From Lepidostoma basale (lineage: Eukaryota > Arthropoda > Insecta > Trichoptera > Lepidostomatidae), in NCBI GenBank assembly GCA_022606425.2, contig JAHDVF020000840.1:620001-684000 (forward strand): a DNA stretch of 64,000 nucleotides. Direction: 5' to 3'. How positions within the stretch are numbered: the stretch's first letter is position 1; each line of letters starts with the position of its first letter. Below, one piece after another: positions 31,416 to 42,365 of the stretch. The position numbers and the translations under genes were made by a program. Under the pieces are notes generated by a model. The model searched no databases. It had not been told where the DNA came from and saw only the letters and a program-made list of their open reading frames with translations.

Positions 31416-31960
31416 GGTTAAAATTATTTTATCTTAATTTAGGTTAAAATAATTATATCAAATTACCTTATCCCGATAGTTTTCAAGTCGTATAACAAAC
31501 TTTGCGAATATTTATTTCTGCTTCGCAAAAATTTTTCTTCTGAGCCATTTCATTACTTACGGCAAAATGAAATAAACAACATTTGAAGCAATTTATCTGA
31601 AAGTTCCCTGAATAATGTTTATCAGTTTTCCCGTTTTATTGGATACATAACTTTCTCAATACAGAAGTTCCTCATCTCTGCTATGGATCAGTGGATTAAT
31701 GGAAAGGTTATCAGCTTTATCAATCTGCTTTATGGGTTCATCTCCCACTCACTCTGCCCTCTAAATGGCCGATACTGTTCTGAACAATACTTCTTAATAT
31801 TCATCACCTCCTGATATCTGACATAGCTTTTCGATTCATTCGAAATAGCACATTTGTTTCGTATTTTAAACGAAATTCATTTTTCACTTATTCACTGAAT
31901 TTCAGTATCAAGTAAAATTATTATTTTGAGTGCGTAAAACATTTTTTTTCATCTAAATGT
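31416..31960. other. AT-rich spacer
   Basis: Nothing recognised. Confidence 0.3.
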
Positions 31961-31961
31961 C

Positions 31962-32115
31962 GCAATGCATTAACTCCAGCCCATACATGTAGCCCCATCA
32001 TAAAACAACTACCAAATCACATTCCAACAATGTTTCCTACAGACGTAAGAGGAATAGCCATTAGAGCTGAACCTCTGTAAGCCAGAAGATCCAAGTCCAA
32101 GTCCAATTAAACTAA
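31962..32115 (-). repeat. REP-Q repeat
   Basis: Shares gacgtaagaggaatag and gtaagccagaagatccaagtc with the other REP-Q copies. Confidence 0.6.
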
Positions 32116-32129
32116 ATAACTTAATTGAG

Positions 32130-32335
32130 AATAAGACAAAGTAAACCTCTTTATTTATCCCCCAAAGAGTCTTCTTCAGTCTCGTCTTCCACTGCGCTCG
32201 GTCTTTTGCAGTCCTTTTTTCCATTATGTCATGGAGACCCTCCATGAAAAGAAGAGCAGGAGATCCTCCTGGCGCATTACATGACTGATCCATCGGGTTC
32301 GTCCTTCTGAAATGAAAGCCATTCAACTAAGAAGC
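32130..32335 (-). mobile_element. LINE-F-like scrap
   Basis: Minus strand: RRTNPMDQSCNAPGGSPALL, then GLHDIMEKRTAKDRAQWKTR, resembling the DLKRAAQDREKWKR end of LINE-F. Lower similarity than the other LINE-F copies. Confidence 0.5.
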
Positions 32336-32517
32336 CCTTCGTGGGAAAAGTGTTTTATACTATAAAATATTTTTTTATGAATAGATAAACAACGTTATGA
32401 TATTAAGTATTTTATGGGTACAATACATATTTCTCACTTTCAATTTGTTATTATTTTTCTTCACAAATATTTTCTATTCAATAAAATTCATTTGTTACCC
32501 TTAGAATTCTAAACAAA
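32336..32517. other. AT-rich spacer
   Basis: Nothing recognised. Confidence 0.3.
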
Positions 32518-32800
32518 CAAACAAGTCATCACGCCGTTTCTCCGAAGGGGTAGGCAGAGAGCATGGACCGCCACACTACTCTATCCTAGCACACCTCTCT
32601 AGCTTCCTCCACATTCATACACGCAAGTCGATTCCTCCGACTTCAAACATGACCAACCTTTAACATTTGATTAATTTGGTCATGCCACGTTTTCCTCGGT
32701 CTGCCTCGACCCGTACTACATTTACATCATTAACGTACCTATACATTCTTAACCATTATTTCTCCATCCATGCGCTCCATATGTCCGAACCATCTAAATA
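32518..32800 (-). mobile_element. LINE-A 3' fragment
   Basis: caaacaagtcatcacgccgtttctccg start, then complement of the RGRPRKTWHDQIN region. 5' limit at accatc.taa. Confidence 0.8.
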
Positions 32801-33190
32801 ACGGTAAATCGTTGTTTTCAAAAACGATCGAGGTAAAACATCAATCGTTTTGCCCGACACATAATTGCTGACATTTAAATACTTTCTTTGCCACAAATAG
32901 TGTATTTCGCTTGTACGCTCGAACGACAAGTAAAATAGAATGAGACAACTAATATCCAGTAGACGATCCGCGTCTACTCTCAAATCTCTCACGCACAAAC
33001 AATAAAGTATGTAATTTATTTGTTTATATTTTTTCAATTTAATATTTCAAATTACTATAAGCAAAAACATCACTACCGCTAAAAGTTTAGAGATCTAATT
33101 CGTCTTGTGTTCTTCTTCGTTCATCTTCGTTCTTCGTTCTTCTTCATTCAAACGAGAGTATAATGGCAATCCTTTTTTACAAAACCCTAG
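32801..33190. other. AT-rich spacer
   Basis: A 93-codon minus-strand ORF (32756-33037) has no domain; its first codons overlap LINE-A. Confidence 0.3.
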
Positions 33191-33191
33191 T

Positions 33192-33625
33192 AATACAAAT
33201 TCATCATCATCATCATCAGCCGTCTGTCATCCACTGCTGAATGTAGGCCTCTCCCAAAGCCCTCCACCGCCCCCTATCCATTGCCGCTCCCATCCATCCA
33301 TGTCCAGCAATCCTCTTCAGATCGTCGGTCCAGCGGGCAGGGGGACGTCCAACTCTACGGAATCCTGTACGCGGTCTCCACTCCAGAACCCGTCTTCCCC
33401 ATCGGCTGTCGGTTCTCCGACAGATATGGCCAGCCCACCGCCACTTCAGCCCGCCTATCCGTAGAGCCACCTCAGTCACCTTGGTTTGTTGTCGAATAAA
33501 TTCGTTTCTAAATCTATCCCTCAAGGTTATTCCAAGCATGGCTCTTTCCATGGCGCGCTGGGCAACCTTGAATCTGTAGACTAGACCTTTTGTCAATGTC
33601 CACAAAATTGATCCAATCATATTGA
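33192..33625 (-). mobile_element. LINE-D2 3' fragment, open frame
   Basis: A 134-codon minus-strand frame reads VAQRAMERAMLGITLRDRFR, then LKWRWAGHICRRTDSRWG, GFRRVGRPPARWTDDLKRIA and WRALGEAYIQQW. This is the uninterrupted post-RT tail of a LINE ORF2, ending in (GAT)n. It is one of the better-preserved tails, related to LINE-D but with the GAT tail. Plus-strand ORFs here are antisense. Confidence 0.87.
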
Positions 33626-34110
33626 AATCGTAGTATTCTCATAAACTAAAAACAATTATCATTTCATTCAAATTTTAATTTATATTCCAGGAACTGGAAA
33701 TGCTTTTTAAAACACAGTTATTACGTTGTAATAGTTATTTGATGCATTTTCTTCTTAACCAACCGTATTTTTTCTTACTTTATTCAATTTCAATCGTTAT
33801 TATTTTCTATCAAAGATACAAAAAAATATTTGCTTACAATTTTAATTAAATGATGATTCTTCTATATTCGAAATAACTTTGTGTTGCGGATGTTTCATGT
33901 TTATTTTTTTATTTTTTGTATACAACGCAGACATCATTAAAAAAAATAAAAAATAAAAATCAAACACGTTTCGGACACACAAGCTCTTCATCAGTGATAT
34001 TATATAAATATACTAAATATTTTTTAAAAAATCACAGTGGTTTGTGGTTTAACAAATATTAAAATAATTTATTTCGGAACGTTCATAAAGTGTGTGTTGT
34101 ATATAGAATA
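33626..34110. other. AT-rich spacer with hammerhead-like relic
   Basis: 33960-33998 (minus) reads CTGATGA-A-gagcttgtgtgtcc-GAAAC-GTGTTT. Core and GAAAC present, stem II poor. A SINE-2 tail scrap (ttttgtatacaacgcagac) precedes it. Confidence 0.4.
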
Positions 34111-34117
34111 TATAAAA

Positions 34118-34380
34118 AGGAACTAACTAACTAACTATCACGCCATTTCCCCAGAGGGGTAGGCAGAGAGGATGGATCTGTTCTGGCATATATCTCGGGG
34201 TTCCTCTACATTCATACATCGTACCATGCACGCACGTCGATTATTCCGACATCGAATGTGGCCGCCTTTTAGTAATTGATTAATTTGGTCATGCCATGTT
34301 TTCCTCGGTCGTCCTCGGCTTTCCACTCACGCTGCATGTGTACAACTTTTTAATCATTCTTCTCTCATCCATTTGTTCCA
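34118..34380 (-). mobile_element. LINE-A2 3' fragment
   Basis: Minus strand: RGRPRKTWHDQINQLLKGGH, then IRCRNNRRACMVRCMNVEEP, SILSAYPSGEMA. (GTTA)n tail. Small deletion between EICQNR and SILSA. Confidence 0.87.
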
Positions 34381-34394
34381 TATTATTTATTATT

Positions 34395-34622
34395 TTTTTT
34401 CCTCGTATACAACGGGTCGTTTGAACCCAATTACTATATACAATTTATTTTAGCTATTATATTGATTACCATGACATGTGATAGGTAGCCAATCTATCGC
34501 CATTTTATTGTCATGTGAATTCTACACCAAACCAAAGACAGTGTGACAATCAGCCGGGTATCGAACCCGGGACCTTCGGTATGGAAGTCAGAGCTCTTAC
34601 CACTCTGCCACGAAGGTCGCCA
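34395..34622 (-). mobile_element. SINE-2, nearly full length
   Basis: Complement of A box (ccactctgcca) and B box (gggtatcgaaccc), body and long 3' end with gtatacaacgggtcgtttgaac. Head abuts a LINE-C 3' end. Confidence 0.85.
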
Positions 34623-34627
34623 AACCA

Positions 34628-34815
34628 TCTCAAGGATCCTTTGTCTTCCTTATGTCGAACCATCACTAATGCGTTCCTGGTATTATGTTGTATATTTATA
34701 ATATTTTACCTGTACTCAATTGATGCCTTAAACATTTATGCTGTTTGTAATGTCTTTTGAGTAAATAAACTGATTTGATTTGATTTGATTGATTTGATTT
34801 GATTTGATTTAATTT
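34628..34815 (+). mobile_element. LINE-C 3' UTR and (GATTT)n tail
   Basis: ttgtcttccttatgtcgaacc…gtaaataaactgatttgattt. No coding part. 5'-truncated at the stop codon. Confidence 0.85.
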
Positions 34816-35160
34816 TATCCACGAAGCAGTCATCTGCTTTACATTTCTCTCTTATTTCAAAAGGAACCTTAACCAATATTAAGTTAGCAGCCACGCATTT
34901 GTTTTAGTTAAAATATAAATCAGTCCTTAATGTAATATTTTTGAGTTTTTATTATAATCAAAGCTCTAGTTCTCGAAAAGGATCACGAGCCCTCGTCGTG
35001 ACGATAGAACGAGGCTTCTAATATTAATAATAACATATAAATTGGCTACTTACGGAACTAAATCGTGCCTTGAGGTAATTGATTGAGAAGAAGAAATCAT
35101 AAAATGTATTGAGAACAATGAGGGTAGCTCTAAATATATGCGAGAATAAATGCTAATTAA
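34816..35160. other. Spacer
   Basis: Nothing recognised. Confidence 0.3.
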
Positions 35161-35161
35161 A

Positions 35162-35655
35162 GTTAACTAACTAACTAACTAACCATCCCCCGAAAGGGTA
35201 GGCAGAAAGAATGGACTGCCACACTTTTCTTTCCTGACATATTTCTCTCGTTTCCCCAACATTCATACATCGTGTCATACACGCGCGTCGATTTCTCTGA
35301 CTCCTGACATGGCCGACATTCAATATTTGATTTATTTTATCGTGCCACGTTTTCCTCGGTCTTCTTTTATTTCTAGTTCCTTTTACGTCGTCAACATATT
35401 ATTTTTTTACCATTCTTTCTTCACTCATTCTTGTCTATGTCCAAACCATCTTAACTATCCTTTCATTATTTTGTTCTTAACACCATCATTCGCACCGTAT
35501 TCACTTCTTATATTTTCATTCGACACTCTATCATACACAGAGTATGCACATATTGGTCTAAGAGATCTCATTTCTACTGCATTTATTCTACTTTCATCTT
35601 TCTTTTGCCAGTTCTCCTTCGCTTTCATACATAAGGGTCGGTAGAAGAACACCAG
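35162..35655 (-). mobile_element. LINE-A copy
   Basis: (CTAA)n, then complement of the full tail region. Minus-strand frames give KENWQKKDESRINAVEMRSL and SVYDRVSNENIRSEYGANDG. The region encoding GHMERM is frame-shifted. Confidence 0.87.
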
Positions 35656-35938
35656 TTTTTTTTTAAACTTTAAATATCATGAATAGACAACTTGCATGTT
35701 TCAATCGATTTCCTGCTGTTTTTTAGTCTGTGATAAAGCACAGTCACTTGTGAAATCGGTTGACTTAATTTTAAAATGGTATTAATGGAAATTTGAATTT
35801 TTAATTAACTCTTTTGTGGATTTTTAAAATTACCAGCTAACTATAAAGGAGTATAATTTGAGCCGTAAAAATGAACACGGCAAACCTATCAACTAACATC
35901 CTATTCAATCTCAGTCAGTGTTATTTTCGGTAGCGTAA

Positions 35939-36190
35939 TACGAGCATATCCAGAAAGTAAGTGTACTGAGGCTCTCACGACCGGATAGATTTTATTTTCG
36001 ACATTTTGGCTACTCTTCCGTGTAGCCTGACCCTTCCCCTCCGCAACGAGACCGGTTCGAGGTCAGTACGTTGAGAAGTGTCAACGCGACAACACGTTTC
36101 GTGAAAAATGTCAATCCAATCTCCCGCCAAGTGCGAAATACGCAGCGTCAACTGTTATCTCGTTTGGAAGGGAAAACCTCCGATTAATGA
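35939..36190 (+). mobile_element. Mariner-like transposon, 5' end
   Basis: After a TA target comes a TIR-like cgagcatatccagaaagtaag, ~165 bases of leader, and an ATG at 36108 opening MSIQSPAKCEIRSVNCYLVW then KGKPP. The 'KCEIRSV…YLVWKGK' start is that of mariner transposases (Tc1/mariner superfamily; first helix-turn-helix). The sequence turns to unrelated AT-rich DNA at about 36188, so only ~27 codons remain. Inactive fragment. Confidence 0.75.
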
Positions 36191-36461
36191 AATATTTTTT
36201 TTAATATTTGCTTATTAATTATAATTAAGAGAATATATTATTCATTCACCAACGCCAACCGGTTACATCACTAAAACGTTCGCTTTATACAATAGTGCAT
36301 TCTTAATGTTATGTTTTGCATTCAAGAGAAAAAAAAGTGTATTTCAAAAGATCTTCTCAATCTTTTAAAGGAATATTTAAAATAATAATAATGTACAGTT
36401 GTGTAATTTGGTTTTACATCGCTTTATTTGTTTCTTAGAAGAAATTCTTCAAAACGAAAAT
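36191..36461. other. AT-rich spacer
   Basis: Nothing recognised. Confidence 0.3.
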
Positions 36462-36660
36462 AATAATGACGTAAAACTCATTATATAATTAATAAGAATG
36501 AAAACTTCTGTTTTCAAGAAGTTTTATTTTATTTTGTGGGAATGACAAGTTTGCTAACATTTGATAATGCCGTAGTAACGCAAAACATGTCATTCCCATG
36601 AAATATGATAAAACTTCTAGAAAACAGACGTTTTCTTTTGTATTAATTAAGAAATATGGC
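36462..36660. repeat. SNAP-H fold-back
   Basis: Left arm aagaatgaaaacttctgttttcaagaag, right arm cttctagaaaacagacgttttc. Interior aacatttgataatgcc…cgcaaaacatgtcattcccatg, a hammerhead-like relic with GAAAC changed to AAAAC. Confidence 0.8.
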
Positions 36661-36773
36661 TACAGTTTTAAATAAATTTCAATAATTGTATCATTCTCGA
36701 GCATTCGAAATACATTTCTTCGCATATCATGGAATAAAATAATAGTTCTTCAAATGTAAATATCCGATTAACC

Positions 36774-37096
36774 CTTTAAACCCTAGGTTCTCAATAGGGT
36801 GATAACGCCCCCTTGTGAGCGTTTGAGACTTTCAGGGGGGTAGTAGAAAAAATAAAGAACGTGGGCAGATAAAAAAATATAGTCTAAAAAGGCAAAAAAA
36901 AACACGCTCATCACGTAGATACTATTATAATAAAACAAATTAAACTTAAATATTGGTTTATTTTGTTATTTTATGTAGGTACTGTAATCATTTTCTCATA
37001 TTTCGAATAACTTTTATGGGAGGGGGGCGTTGAACGTTTACCTTTCTTGTAAAGGGGGCGGTGGCCCAGAAAAGATTGGAAACCTATGCTTTAAAC
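36774..37096. mobile_element. hAT-like non-autonomous element
   Basis: An identical 8-bp direct repeat ctttaaac flanks the element (36774-36781 and 37089-37096). The ends are imperfect inverted repeats: cctaggttctcaat at the left, and attggaaacctatg at the right. An 8-bp duplication and short TIRs of this form fit the hAT superfamily (family knowledge). About 307 bp, no ORF, G-rich strings near both ends (caggggggtag, gggaggggggcg). Confidence 0.82.
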
Positions 37097-37500
37097 GAAA
37101 AGCATTATTAAATGGAATAGTTTTTTTTTTTTTTGTATTGACATATCAAAGATACGTTTTGTAATAAGTTAGTCAATACCCAAAAAATTTATGTATTATC
37201 TTATAAATTATCCACGTCATTCATGTCCACCAGCAATTCCTACGCGCCTCTTCCGCAAGTTCGTTGATCTCTCCTCCCGCCTAATGGGAGGGTTATTACG
37301 GAAAGTGTTATTAATTCTTGACCGCGATTAATGAAAACCTTTCATCATGATGACAGAAATCTTAATTAAGTCAATCGGAGCCTTTGATGAATTGGTGGTT
37401 GTATCTACGATCATATCATTCTTTGGTATTAAATAACCTAATTAATTGAAATGTATATTGTACAAAAGTAACGAATAAAAAAATATTAATATAGCAAATA
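37097..37500. other. AT-rich spacer
   Basis: Nothing recognised. Confidence 0.3.
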
Positions 37501-37504
37501 ATAA

Positions 37505-37925
37505 CAATGCCTCGAGTATTCAACCTCGAGTCTTGCCTGCGGAGCCGAGACGTGGACACTGACGAAAGGTCTGGTCTACAGATTCCAAGTCGCCCAACGC
37601 GCCATGGAAAGAGCCATGCTTGGAATAACCTTGAAGGACAGATTAAGAAACGAATTTATCGTCAACGAACCAAGGTGACTGAGGTGGCTCTGAGGATGCG
37701 CGGGCTGAAGTGATGATGGGCTGGCCATATCTGTTGGAGAACCGACGGCCGATGGGGGAGACGGGTTCTGGAGTGGAGACCGCGTACAGGATTCCGCAGA
37801 GTTGGACGTCCCTCTGCCCGCTGGACTGACGATCTGAAGAGGATTGCTGGACCTGGATGGATAGGAAGCGGTGGCGTGCTTTGGGAGAGGCCTGCATTCA
37901 GCAGTGGATGACAGACGGCTGATGA
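37505..37925 (+). mobile_element. LINE-D2 3' fragment
   Basis: LSCGAETWTLTKGLVYR-like start with breaks, then VAQRAMERAMLGITLKD, TKVTEVALRMRGLK, a stop where Trp is expected, GRPPARWTDDLKRI-like sequence and AFIQQWMTDG. Ends gatgatgaaat. Same family as 33.2 kb. Confidence 0.8.
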
Positions 37926-38560
37926 TGAAATAAGTTACAATAAAAATTTTAAAATAGAAAAATCAAAAATTAATTTACTAAAGCAATCTTGTATTCTCCA
38001 GCTCCCATCAATAATAATATAAATAATAAGCTATGGCGAAGATTTTTATACATTAACAATTTAACAAATATAATTTCAAAACAACATAAACATGAAAAGT
38101 AGAAACAAAAAAAACTTTTTTAATGACCTGATTTTTCAAAATTCTGATCTCCGGGTTCTAGTCTCAAAATCCCCACCTTAAAACGGGCCTGTTTAAAAGC
38201 CATTTTGGCAAAAGAATTTTTGTGAAACTTGAAAAGCTCCTGGAAAAGAAAACTTGCTGTCAGAAAGTTCCCGGAGTCGGGGATGTTTGGGATTAAATCT
38301 TACTTCTGATTCGATTAAAAAGTTTTTGATGGAAATTTGATTGCCGCTGTATAGAACGCCATTTATTATTAAAATGTAAGAACGTCCGTTTAAAAGTTAT
38401 GGTATTAAATAATTCTTCTTATTTCATTGCAGGGTAACGCTAATAATTTGTTTTCGGATAGTTTTTATATATAGTATAGATAATACAGTCAGGAAAAACT
38501 TATTCTAGTTATTCCAAGCGTAAAAACTTGTATTTTTATGAGAAACATAATTTAATCGTA
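37926..38560. other. Spacer
   Basis: No repeat or gene recognised in about 630 bases. Slightly less AT-rich near 38130-38290. Confidence 0.3.
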
Positions 38561-38564
38561 TTAT

Positions 38565-39228
38565 CTAACTAACTTACGATCACGCCGTCTCCCCGAAGAG
38601 GTAAGCAGAAAGAATTGACTGCCAGACTTTTTTTTCCTGACATATTTCTCTCACTTCCTCAACATTCATACATGGTGTCATGCACGCGCGTCGATTTCTC
38701 TGACTCCTCACGAGGCCGACATTCAATATTTGATTTATTCGATCGTGCCACGTTTTCCTCGGTCTTCCGCTATTTCTAGTTCCATTTACATCGTTAACAT
38801 ATACTTTTTTACCATTCTTTCTTCATTCATTCTTTCCATGTGTCCATACCATCATAATGATCCTTTCATTATTTTGTTTATAACACCATCATTCGCACCG
38901 TATTCACTTCTTATATTTTCATTCGATACTCTATCACACACAAAGTATCCACACATTCGTCTAAGAGTTCTCATTTCTACTGCATTTATTCTACTTTAAT
39001 CCTTTTTTTGCCAGTTTCATGCTTCGCTTCCATACATAAAGGTCGATACAAGAACACCATTGTGCAGTACCTTTTTTGGAGAGGTTTTTGTTTGCGATGA
39101 CAACTTTAAGTGCACCATTCCCTTTGTTTTCTGCCCCAACCCTTCTTTCAATATCCCTCTCCACTCGCCCATATTTTGTAAACATACTTCCTAAATACAC
39201 GAACTCATCTACTTGTTAGTTAGTTAGT
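38565..39228 (-). mobile_element. LINE-A copy, ~0.66 kb
   Basis: Extends 5' to MYLGSMFTKYGRVERDIERR, then VGAENKGNGALKVVIANKNL (RT thumb). The tail side encodes the GHME and RGRPRKTW regions with stops. Second-longest LINE-A here; it lacks all RT catalytic motifs. The 5' end abuts a stray gttagttagtt. Confidence 0.87.
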
Positions 39229-39815
39229 TTGGTGATGATTTGATGATGCCCTATAAAAAGAAAACATGACATCCCTGTTAAAATTAAATAAAAAATTAAT
39301 ACAAACCTTTTGATCATTATTTAATACGTATACTTCTTGTGCCATTCTTTATTGTGTAAAATTTAAAAGAAAACCAAGATAATAAAATCAGATAATGGAA
39401 TTCAAATTAATTTTAATAACCAATACAATCAAGTATTGCAAATGAAATCCCCTAAATTGAGAACCAAAAGCTGTTATCGAGAATTTTCTTCTTTTTTTCA
39501 ATTTAAAACGTTTCAAAATCGATGTTGCCAGACCCCTTCCAATATTCCGCCGGATTCGTTTAACTTCTTTTTGTTTCGCTTATCTTATTTATGCATCTCG
39601 ATTGAAATTATTCATGCTCCTTTGTGAAGCAAAACATCGCTTTTAATATAGAAAAAAATTGTCTGAGAAGAAAGTTACAAAACGACGAAAGAATATCAAG
39701 TATAGAAACAAAGGAAATTTTGAAGGTTTTTCAATGCGTTAACCCTTCTTGCATGATTTTTTAATTATAACAAAAATTATAGTCCCTGTTAAAATTTAAA
39801 ACACTGTTATAATAT
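39229..39815. other. AT-rich spacer
   Basis: The 63-codon ORF at 39436-39627 has no recognisable feature. Confidence 0.3.
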
Positions 39816-39819
39816 CACT

Positions 39820-40142
39820 TTTTTTAAAATAATATTATAATTAAATAAAACGATATTTTTTTAACTACTTCCACTTTTGTCTTTATTTCGACAGCGACCG
39901 GTTTCGTCAGGCTCGCTGGCATCGACAGACTGGTCGTCTGGACCAAAACTAACCAAAATTATTACTAACTTAGTGTAAGAATCTTTCTATGTTCTTGTTT
40001 GTAATAATTTTGGTCAGTTTATATCGTTCTCCCGATGATTAAGGTGTAAGCCTTCGAAACATGTCGAGAAAAATAATCTCAAAAGTGGAAAAAACAGTGT
40101 TTTAATTCATAAAAAATTCGTCATTTTGGAATTCCACAGTGT
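39820..40142. repeat. SNAP-G plus REP-K with best hammerhead-like motif
   Basis: 39840-39935 is SNAP-G. 39990-40142 is REP-K: at 40027-40073 TTCTC-CCGATGA-T-TAAGG-tgtaag-CCTTC-GAAAC-ATGTC-GAGAA. TTCTC/GAGAA gives a 5-bp outer stem. The repeat ends ggaattccacagtgttaacgcc, where LINE-E inserted. Confidence 0.65.
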
Positions 40143-40745
40143 TAACGCCTTCTTCTTCTTCTTCTTCTTTTTGTCCTGTCACACCTCCGTGGTGCATAGG
40201 GCCTCAAGGAATCTTCTCCACCCGACTCTATCGCATGCCTGATGCTTAACATCGTCCCAAGTGAGACCTGCTGCCTTAACCTCGCCCTGCAGGGTTCTTC
40301 TCCAGGTGGCTCTAGGTCTGCCTCGCTTTCTCTTTCCCCCCATAGGGGACCAGTCTAGTGCGCCCTGAGCGATGCAGGCTGGGTTCCGTCTCAGAGTGTG
40401 ACCGATCCACTGCCACTTGCGCCTAGCGACTTGTTCTCTAATTGGCTTTTCGCCTGCCATGGTCCAGAGAACGGCATTTGACACTGTTTGGGGCCAATAG
40501 ATTTTGAATATTGAGCAGGCTCAGGAGGTACGGAGGAGGATGTAGCCAGCAGACTTGACAAGGCAAGGGGAGCTTTCGCTATGCTTCGCCCTGTATGGCG
40601 CTCCGGTATCATTTCGAGAAAGCTCAAGCTCCAAGTATTCAGCAGTAACGTTAAAAGCGTACTGCTGTACGGATGTGAGACTTGGAAGTCTACCGCAGAC
40701 GTTATTGGTAAACTCCAAGTGTTTATAAATAGGTTAACGCCTTAA
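40132..40745 (-). mobile_element. LINE-E with 5' inversion and 11-bp TSD
   Basis: 40143-40517 (minus) encodes SIFKIYWPQTVSNAVLWTMA, then RRKWQWIGHTLRRN, KRKRGRPRATWRRTL, RRFLEALCTTEV, with a (GAA)n tail. 40518-40735 is the directly upstream part on the opposite strand: EDVASRLDKARGAFAMLRPV, YGCETWKSTADVIG, LQVFINR. The two parts meet exactly at the INR/C boundary of the protein. The direct repeat gttaacgcctt flanks the whole (near 40132 and 40734). The 'IYWP…RGRPR.TWRR' tail is typical of RTE-type elements. Confidence 0.88.
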
Positions 40746-41105
40746 TTTTATCTAAAATTAAAAAAATGTTTGTAGCAATTTAACTAGAAAGCTAAATTTA
40801 ATTATATTTCTTAACATTACGTTATAAACATTACATTATTATAACATTATAAAATTACATCCAATCAATTATTGAACCTGATACAAATACTCACCTGACA
40901 ATGTAGTTTTCATTTATTTATTTGAAAACAACCTTTTTTTATTAAACTCATAATGTGTATAATAAACTGGCAGTAATCAAAAACGGACAACCATCAACCA
41001 AATATCGAAGGTTTTTTTTTATACAAATATCACTAGCAATGGCTTGTGTCCCTTAATAGGTAGATGGGAATATAGAGTGTAAGGTACAAGTATATGTAGA
41101 ATGTC
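40746..41105. other. AT-rich spacer
   Basis: Continuation of the pre-insertion target (aattttatctaaaatt). Nothing else recognised. Confidence 0.3.
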
Positions 41106-41107
41106 CT

Positions 41108-41560
41108 ATATCTATAACTGTCATACTCGTATATCCTTAAGTCCAAAAGTACAGCACTGACAAACGGGCTGGAAACAGTTACGTTCACAAGAAGAACAAT
41201 ACAAAAACTCCAAGTGACACAGCGGACAATGGAAAGGAGGATGTTCAACATCAGTCTGCGAGACAGGAAGCGAAATGAATGCGTACAAAATAATCTCGTT
41301 GAAGTGGAATTGGGCCGGCGAAGATAATGGATGATCGGTGGACAAGTCGACGCACCCTGGAGTGGCGACCGAGAACCGACCATAGAAATCCTGGCAGACC
41401 GCAAGCCAGTTGGTCTGATGACATCAAGAGAGTGGCAGGAGGTCAATGGCACAAAGCGGCGAGAGAAAGAGAGTTGTGAAAGTCGGAAAGGGAGGCCTAT
41501 GTTAAGCACTGGACGACTAAAGGCTGATGATGATGATGATGATTATGATGATGATATGAA
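41108..41560 (+). mobile_element. LINE-D2-like 3' fragment with (GAT)n tail
   Basis: STALTNGLETVTFTRRTI, LQVTQRTMERRMFNISLRDR, then after frameshifts RRTLEWRPRTD-like and GRPQASWSDDIKRVAGGQWH. Tail (gat)n. A diverged member. Confidence 0.75.
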
Positions 41561-41784
41561 GAATATGTATGAAATTTAAATATTCTACTGTATATAAATA
41601 CAAGTAGATTTCTCGATTTGTAGCACTATGTGATTACTATAACATGCAACGAAGGATTAATAGACATTCCCAAGAATCTTACTCGACAGATTCATATCAA
41701 TTGTTTATGTTGTATGCTTGTCTTGTCTTCAAGCATTTGATAAACATGAAATTGTTAAATAATAATAAATATTTAATAATAACT

Positions 41785-42035
41785 TCTTCTACCTACCAAA
41801 TTGATGACATACTGAGATGGAGTAGGCAGACGAGACGATTCTGGAGAGACCACATCGAGAGGAATGATCCAGCGAGGATTCCTAAGATCGTGATGCACGA
41901 GACTCCAGAGGGCCGCCAACCACCAAAACGACCACCAAAGAGATGGAGAGAAAGCTGGTCCTCTTCATCATAGGAAGAAATTTGATATCCTGTATAAACA
42001 GATCGCAAAATCTACAATAAGGGAACGAAGAAGAA
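41785..42035 (+). mobile_element. LINE-B 3' fragment
   Basis: IDDILRWSRQTRRFWRDHIE, RNDPARIPKIVMHETPEGRQ, PPKRPPKRWRESWSSSS, stop. Matches residues ~290-355 of the RT copy, with a diverged 3' UTR (gatcgcaaaatcta) shared with 51752-51940. Ends gaagaagaa. Confidence 0.85.
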
Positions 42036-42365
42036 GAACTTCTACTTTTTTCTTTATTTCGATGGCGACCGGTTGCATTGTATTAACCAGACCATTCTGT
42101 CGACGCCAGTCAGCCTGACAAAACCGGTCGCTGTCGAAATAAAGAAAGAAGTGCAAGTATTTTCTTTTTAAATCCGTTTTATGTAGGTAATCATTATTTT
42201 AAATAAACTTCCATCAAGAGATTTCAGTTAAATCTTTGTTTATCTTAAAAACGAAATTGTTAGTTAGGTTATATTGTTTTCTTGATGATGAAGGTATAAT
42301 ACTTTCAATACATATCGTGGAAAATAAACTCAAAAGCGCAAAAACCAGTGTTTTAACTCAGAAGA
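42036..42365. repeat. SNAP-G and REP-K, degraded
   Basis: 42036-42240 is a decayed SNAP-G double copy (cgatggcgaccggttgc…caaaaccggtcgctgtcgaaat). 42262-42350 is REP-K with TTGATGA-T-GAAGG-tataata-CTTTC-AATAC, core GAAA lost. Confidence 0.6.
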
